The position numbers and the translations under genes are program-made. The notes beneath the pieces are model-generated. The model was not told where the DNA came from. It was given only the letters and a program-made list of their open reading frames with translations, and searched no databases. DNA of 9,382 nt from an uncultured Mycoplasmatota bacterium (lineage in GTDB: Bacteria > Bacillota_I > Bacilli_A > RF39 > UBA660): the NCBI GenBank assembly GCA_900553435.1, contig USDC01000017.1:1-9382 (forward strand). The letters are read 5' to 3'. Each line of letters begins with the position of its first letter. The first letter of the stretch is position 1. Below, in pieces: positions 7,421-9,382 of the stretch.

Positions 7421-8024
7421 AAATTATTTTAATCATTTCCGCTTCTTTTTCATTAATAATTAATTTCCCATTATCTTTTTCATAACCATAAATATTAGAG
7501 CATCCTAAAACATTACCATTATCAATGCTTCTTTTCATTCCAAATGATACTCTTTCCGATAATTTTCGCACCTCATCTTGAGCAACACTTGCCATAATAG
7601 TAAGTCTTAGTTCTGAATCTGGTAATATAGTATTAATATTATCATTTAAAAAATATACTCCAACTCCACTAGCAAGTAATTCTTGGGTATATTTAATACT
7701 ATCTAAGGTACTTCTAGAAAACCTTGATATTTCTTTTGTTAAAATTAGATCAAACTTACCATTTTTAGCATCACTAATCATTTTTAAGAATTCTTCTCGT
7801 TTAAAAACTCCAGTACCACTAATACCTTCATCGATATATGAACCTGCAAATTCCCATTTAGGAATTTTATTTATATAATCATTAAAGAAAGTTATTTGAT
7901 TTTTTAAAGAATTTATTTGTTCATCTTTTTCAGTAGATACACGAGCATAAAAACAAACTCTTAAATTTAATTCTTGAAGTGGTATTCCTTTCATTATATT
8001 ATTCCTTACTGTGTATAGATCCAT
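7365..8024 (-). CDS. Large serine recombinase, N-terminal catalytic part (separated by frameshift)
   Basis: Resolvase-type catalytic domain of the element's integrase, which cuts both att sites through a phosphoserine bond. The start ATG 8024 follows AGGGAGGGA. Catalytic Ser30 is in YARVSTEKDEQ (26-36), and the active-site Arg cluster is in EISRFSRS (98-105). DEGISGTG (65-72) and LTIMASVAQDE (141-151) are further resolvase-fold hallmarks. The reading ends at TGA (7365-7367) shortly after NDGLSKISKF, exactly where related proteins continue with a KFLNxxGYKTKRGK-like segment; that segment lies in the neighbouring frame (7420-6356). Loss of two bases near 7370-7385 best restores family spacing. 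So the gene is split either by mutation or by a sequence error. It is preceded by a 42-aa gene 17 bp upstream, probably in one transcript. Confidence 0.9.
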   Translation of the reverse strand: MDLYTVRNNIMKGIPLQELNLRVCFYARVSTEKDEQINSLKNQITFFNDYINKIPKWEFAGSYIDEGISGTGVFKREEFLKMISDAKNGKFDLILTKEISRFSRSTLDSIKYTQELLASGVGVYFLNDNINTILPDSELRLTIMASVAQDEVRKLSERVSFGMKRSIDNGNVLGCSNIYGYEKDNGKLIINEKEAEMIKIIYDRYANTNDGLSKISKFI

Positions 8025-8041
8025 ATATCTTCCCTCCCTAC

Positions 8042-8170
8042 TTAAACTTTAATTAATTTATTCATAACAAAAGAGTGCATTTCTTCATTTATAAATTTAT
8101 TTCGTTTCAAATATTCAATTAATTTTATTTTAATTTCTATTTCAATAGATTTATTAATTATATTTTCCAA
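8042..8170 (-). CDS. Small 42-aa protein upstream of the recombinase (TTG start)
   Basis: Short ORF ending at TAA 8042-8044, read as MENIINKSIEI...MNKLIKV. The ribosome site AAGGAGG lies 8 nt before the TTG at 8170; the in-frame ATG at 8191 is upstream of that site and would put it inside the gene, so TTG is preferred. The product is Ile/Lys/Glu-rich and likely helical, with a C-terminal part (KRNKFINEEMHSFVMNKLIK) that resembles the 'residue-poor loop then NEEEF' end of the SHOCT-like small proteins often found before clostridial serine recombinases; that link is from memory and loose. It ends 17 bp before the recombinase ATG. A role in controlling the recombinase (for example as a directionality factor) is only a guess. 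Confidence 0.65.
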   Translation of the reverse strand: MENIINKSIEIEIKIKLIEYLKRNKFINEEMHSFVMNKLIKV

Positions 8171-8205
8171 TATCTTATCCTCCTTCTTCATTTTATTTAA
8201 TTAAA

Positions 8206-8235
8206 TAAAAAAAAGAACTTAAGCCCTTAAGTTCT
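8206..8235 (-). terminator. Rho-independent terminator after the 139-aa gene
   Basis: A perfect 10-bp inverted repeat, AGAACTTAAG (8214-8223) and CTTAAGTTCT (8226-8235), is followed on the minus strand by a run of at least seven T (A-run 8207-8214). It should end transcription from the 139-aa gene. The next gene's ribosome site begins only about 25 nt further on with no obvious promoter between, so the structure could instead act as an attenuator in the leader of the 42-aa/recombinase transcript. Confidence 0.75.
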
Positions 8236-8246
8236 ACAAAATATCT

Positions 8247-8287
8247 GAAAACCTAAGTAGCTTAAAAAATAAGATATTAAGTTTTCA
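8247..8287 (-). repeat. Second hairpin in the leader before the recombinase operon
   Basis: On the minus strand GAAAACTTAA pairs with TTAGGTTTTC through one G-U pair, giving a 10-bp RNA stem with an inner CTTA/TAAG stem in the loop. The overlapping pair ATATCT/AGATAT interleaves with it (order A-B-A'-B'), so either a pseudoknot or two alternative folds are possible. It sits between the 139-aa gene and the strong terminator at 8206-8235. Confidence 0.4.
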
Positions 8288-8297
8288 AATAACAAAT

Positions 8298-8717
8298 TTA
8301 ATTACTTTGATAATTCATAATATTTCTAGCAACAATATAACCATCAATATTATCTGGTAATAAATTATTTTGTTCTAAAAACAAGAATAATTCTTTTAAA
8401 AAGATAATTTTATCTTCATAAGATAACTTTTCAAAATTAGATAACACATCTTCTATACCTTTTTGATAAAAACGATAAAATGAATTGTAATTATAATTTA
8501 GATAATATTTAATATCTTTAATTAGATTATTAGAATATCCAATTAGTAATGGATTAAATATTTCTATATTAGTATCTTCCAAATCAGGATTACAAGTATT
8601 TAAACTATTTATTAAATCGTTATCCCAAGAATCTAAAACATAACATATAAATTTTGTTTGATCTTTCTTTTCTAAATTATCTAAACTTTCCATTAATTTT
8701 TTAACCATTACATTCAT
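8298..8717 (-). CDS. Unknown 139-aa element protein
   Basis: I do not recognise this protein. The start at ATG 8717 is chosen because GGAGGAG lies just before it; the frame opens further up at 8732, but that ATG overlaps the ribosome site. The product is 139 aa, Asn-, Leu- and Tyr-rich, probably all-helical and soluble, with no signal peptide, membrane segment or metal motif. The N-terminal part (VKKLMESLDNLEKKDQTKFICYVLDSW) and C-terminal part (EKLSYEDKIIFLKELFLFLEQ) both look like amphipathic helices. The ending LPDNIDGYIVARNIMNY is well structured, so the protein appears complete. It has its own promoter candidate bracketed by an inverted repeat upstream and a terminator downstream, so it is a single-gene unit, which fits a regulator or an accessory factor of the element. 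Function unassigned. Confidence 0.7.
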   Translation of the reverse strand: MNVMVKKLMESLDNLEKKDQTKFICYVLDSWDNDLINSLNTCNPDLEDTNIEIFNPLLIGYSNNLIKDIKYYLNYNYNSFYRFYQKGIEDVLSNFEKLSYEDKIIFLKELFLFLEQNNLLPDNIDGYIVARNIMNYQSN

Positions 8718-8753
8718 TTTTATCTCCTCCATTTAAACTATATTTAATGCCAG

Positions 8754-8815
8754 TTTAAGAAACATTATTTTTTAGTATTAATAACTATTCAAATAAACAT
8801 ATAAAGTTTCTTAAA
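8754..8815. repeat. 10-bp inverted repeat bracketing the promoter of the 139-aa gene
   Basis: TTTAAGAAAC (8754-8763) and its exact complement GTTTCTTAAA (8806-8815) are 42 bp apart. On the minus strand the first copy lies just upstream of the -35 candidate and the second begins directly after the -10 hexamer. That layout suggests paired operator sites rather than a terminator. Confidence 0.55.
8764..8792 (-). promoter_or_regulatory. Candidate promoter for the 139-aa gene
   Basis: The minus strand reads TTGAAT (8787-8792), a 17-bp spacer and AATAAT (8764-8769), ending about 47 nt before the chosen start codon. Each hexamer differs from consensus by one or two bases. The surrounding 240 bp (8733-8973) is extremely AT-rich and holds no gene I can support. 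Confidence 0.4.
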
Positions 8816-8973
8816 ACCTAAATTACATATAAATAACACTATTTTCTTGTTTAACTATTAATCACTTAAAAAAATAATTTTTGCAAGCATTTTTTATTAA
8901 TTTTTTTTACTTTTTAGTTTTATCATTTTTATCAATTATTTTTAGTTATTAATACTTAAGTTATTTATTACAT

Positions 8974-9303
8974 CTACTTATCCGTAAATGGTAAATCTAT
9001 ATTGCCTAACTGGGTATGTGGCTTTTCGTAAACTTCATAATCATAATAAAATTTACCTAAAGAATTTTGTTTTCTAATAAGTTTTAAATATCCATTATCT
9101 TTTAATTCTTTAATAGCAGTATCTACTGCCATTTTACCTTCCATACATAATGAACATAATCCTTCATTACTAAATTCCCAATTATCAGGCAAACTTAAGA
9201 TAATAGAAAATAAACCTTTAGCTTTTAAAGATAAATTCCTATCTTTTAAATGATAATTACTCATCTTAGTATAATTAAATAGTTTTTCTTCTCTATAAAA
9301 CAT
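8974..9303 (-). CDS. Short winged-helix protein like the N-terminus of element replication initiators
   Basis: The start at ATG 9303 is chosen because AAAGGAG lies just before it; the frame is open further upstream to the window edge, but the added residues look non-coding. The 109-aa product has a helix-turn-helix/winged-helix region at about 15-90: NYHLKDRNLSLKAKGLFSII, LSLPDNWEFSNEGLC, then AVDTAIKELKDNGYLKLIRK and the wing SLGKFYYDYEVYEKPH. This arrangement is what I know from replication initiator or helix-turn-helix proteins of clostridial plasmids and integrative elements. Those are usually longer, with a tail after EKPH rich in Pro/Asn/Thr repeats and a DnaD-like part; here the protein stops 14 residues later at TAG, so it may be shortened. 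It could be an initiator, or a DNA-binding regulator. Confidence 0.72.
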   Translation of the reverse strand: MFYREEKLFNYTKMSNYHLKDRNLSLKAKGLFSIILSLPDNWEFSNEGLCSLCMEGKMAVDTAIKELKDNGYLKLIRKQNSLGKFYYDYEVYEKPHTQLGNIDLPFTDK

Positions 9304-9342
9304 AATCTTTCTCCTTTCCTTTTTTTTGTAATAATTAATTTT

Positions 9343-9365
9343 TTTGTCAAATTCGCGGTGACAAA
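9343..9365. promoter_or_regulatory. Operator-like inverted repeat upstream of the winged-helix gene
   Basis: TTTGTCA (9343-9349) and TGACAAA (9359-9365) form a perfect 7-bp inverted repeat around a 9-bp, GC-richer spacer. It lies 40-62 bp upstream of the chosen start codon. On the minus strand its proximal arm includes TTGACA, a consensus -35, but no matching -10 is present at 16-18 bp. A binding site for a dimeric regulator or an origin-type site is possible. Confidence 0.4.
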
Positions 9366-9382
9366 CTTCATAGTCCAAGCCA

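Larger units (their letters stand above)
6390..9382. mobile_element. Integrated element (serine recombinase-driven, ICE or integrative element), one end only
   Basis: The left boundary is seen directly: PBP coding sequence stops matching its family between about 6385 and 6402, where the recombinase gene begins. The element carries, reading inward from this boundary, the recombinase, a 42-aa protein, an unknown 139-aa protein and a replication-initiator-like winged-helix protein. A recombinase at the extreme end is typical of integrative and conjugative or mobilizable elements of Clostridia. The right end, and any relaxase, coupling or secretion genes, are beyond the window. The exact crossover dinucleotide cannot be fixed without the other junction. 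A prophage is possible but no phage gene is visible. Confidence 0.8.

Noticed and set aside
8718..8732. Longer start at 8732 for the 139-aa gene
   Set aside because: That ATG overlaps the GGAGGAG ribosome site used by the ATG at 8717.
9304..9378. Upstream extension of the winged-helix gene to a TTG at 9378
   Set aside because: The extra Lys-rich residues are translated from the leader and ribosome site; ATG 9303 has the proper AAAGGAG.
1..9382. TGA read as Trp, as in Mollicutes
   Set aside because: No supported gene ends in TGA apart from the frameshifted recombinase, but conserved genes read through in the standard code with TGG for Trp, and the TGA at 7365 does not restore the frame if read through.
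1..9382. CRISPR arrays, tRNA/rRNA genes, toxin-antitoxin pairs or defence systems
   Set aside because: No regularly spaced repeats, cloverleaf-type sequence or recognisable defence or toxin families were seen on either strand.

Overview
The window is a very AT-rich stretch of a low-GC Gram-positive-type genome (Bacillota, perhaps an Erysipelotrichia or RF39/Mollicutes-like gut lineage; the taxon is inferred only from base composition and protein style). Every gene I can support is on the minus strand, so transcription runs from high to low coordinates. The standard code fits: all supported genes end in TAA or TAG and Trp is read from TGG.

Positions 1-6390 are part of a dcw (division and cell wall) cluster. 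In transcription order it holds the 3' part of a division penicillin-binding protein gene (ftsI/pbpB type, KTG box plus one PASTA domain), mraY (lipid I synthesis), ftsW (SEDS glycosyltransferase), and murG (lipid II synthesis, running off the left edge). Between ftsW and murG sit two genes that do not usually belong to dcw: a membrane-anchored aryl-sulfate sulfotransferase and a membrane-anchored DNA/RNA non-specific endonuclease of the DNA-entry nuclease type. These two and murG each have a candidate extended -10 promoter, and a terminator hairpin sits on the sulfotransferase stop codon, so the three look like separate transcription units.

Positions of about 6390-9382 are one end of a mobile element that leaves the window on the right. 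It carries a large serine recombinase (interrupted by a frameshift near 7370-7395), a 42-aa protein in front of it that starts with TTG, an unknown 139-aa protein with an operator-like inverted repeat around its promoter, and a short winged-helix protein resembling the N-terminus of replication initiators of clostridial elements. The end of the recombinase gene runs directly into PBP coding sequence, so the element is integrated inside the PBP gene and has cut it in two.

The main point of interest is this insertion. An element driven by a serine recombinase splits a division transpeptidase gene upstream of its KTG box, the recombinase C-terminus is completed by host codons, and the recombinase itself reads as frameshifted. 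Either the frameshift is an assembly error and the element can excise to restore the PBP, or the element is locked in and the cell must do without this PBP copy. No CRISPR array, tRNA, rRNA or recognisable defence system was found.
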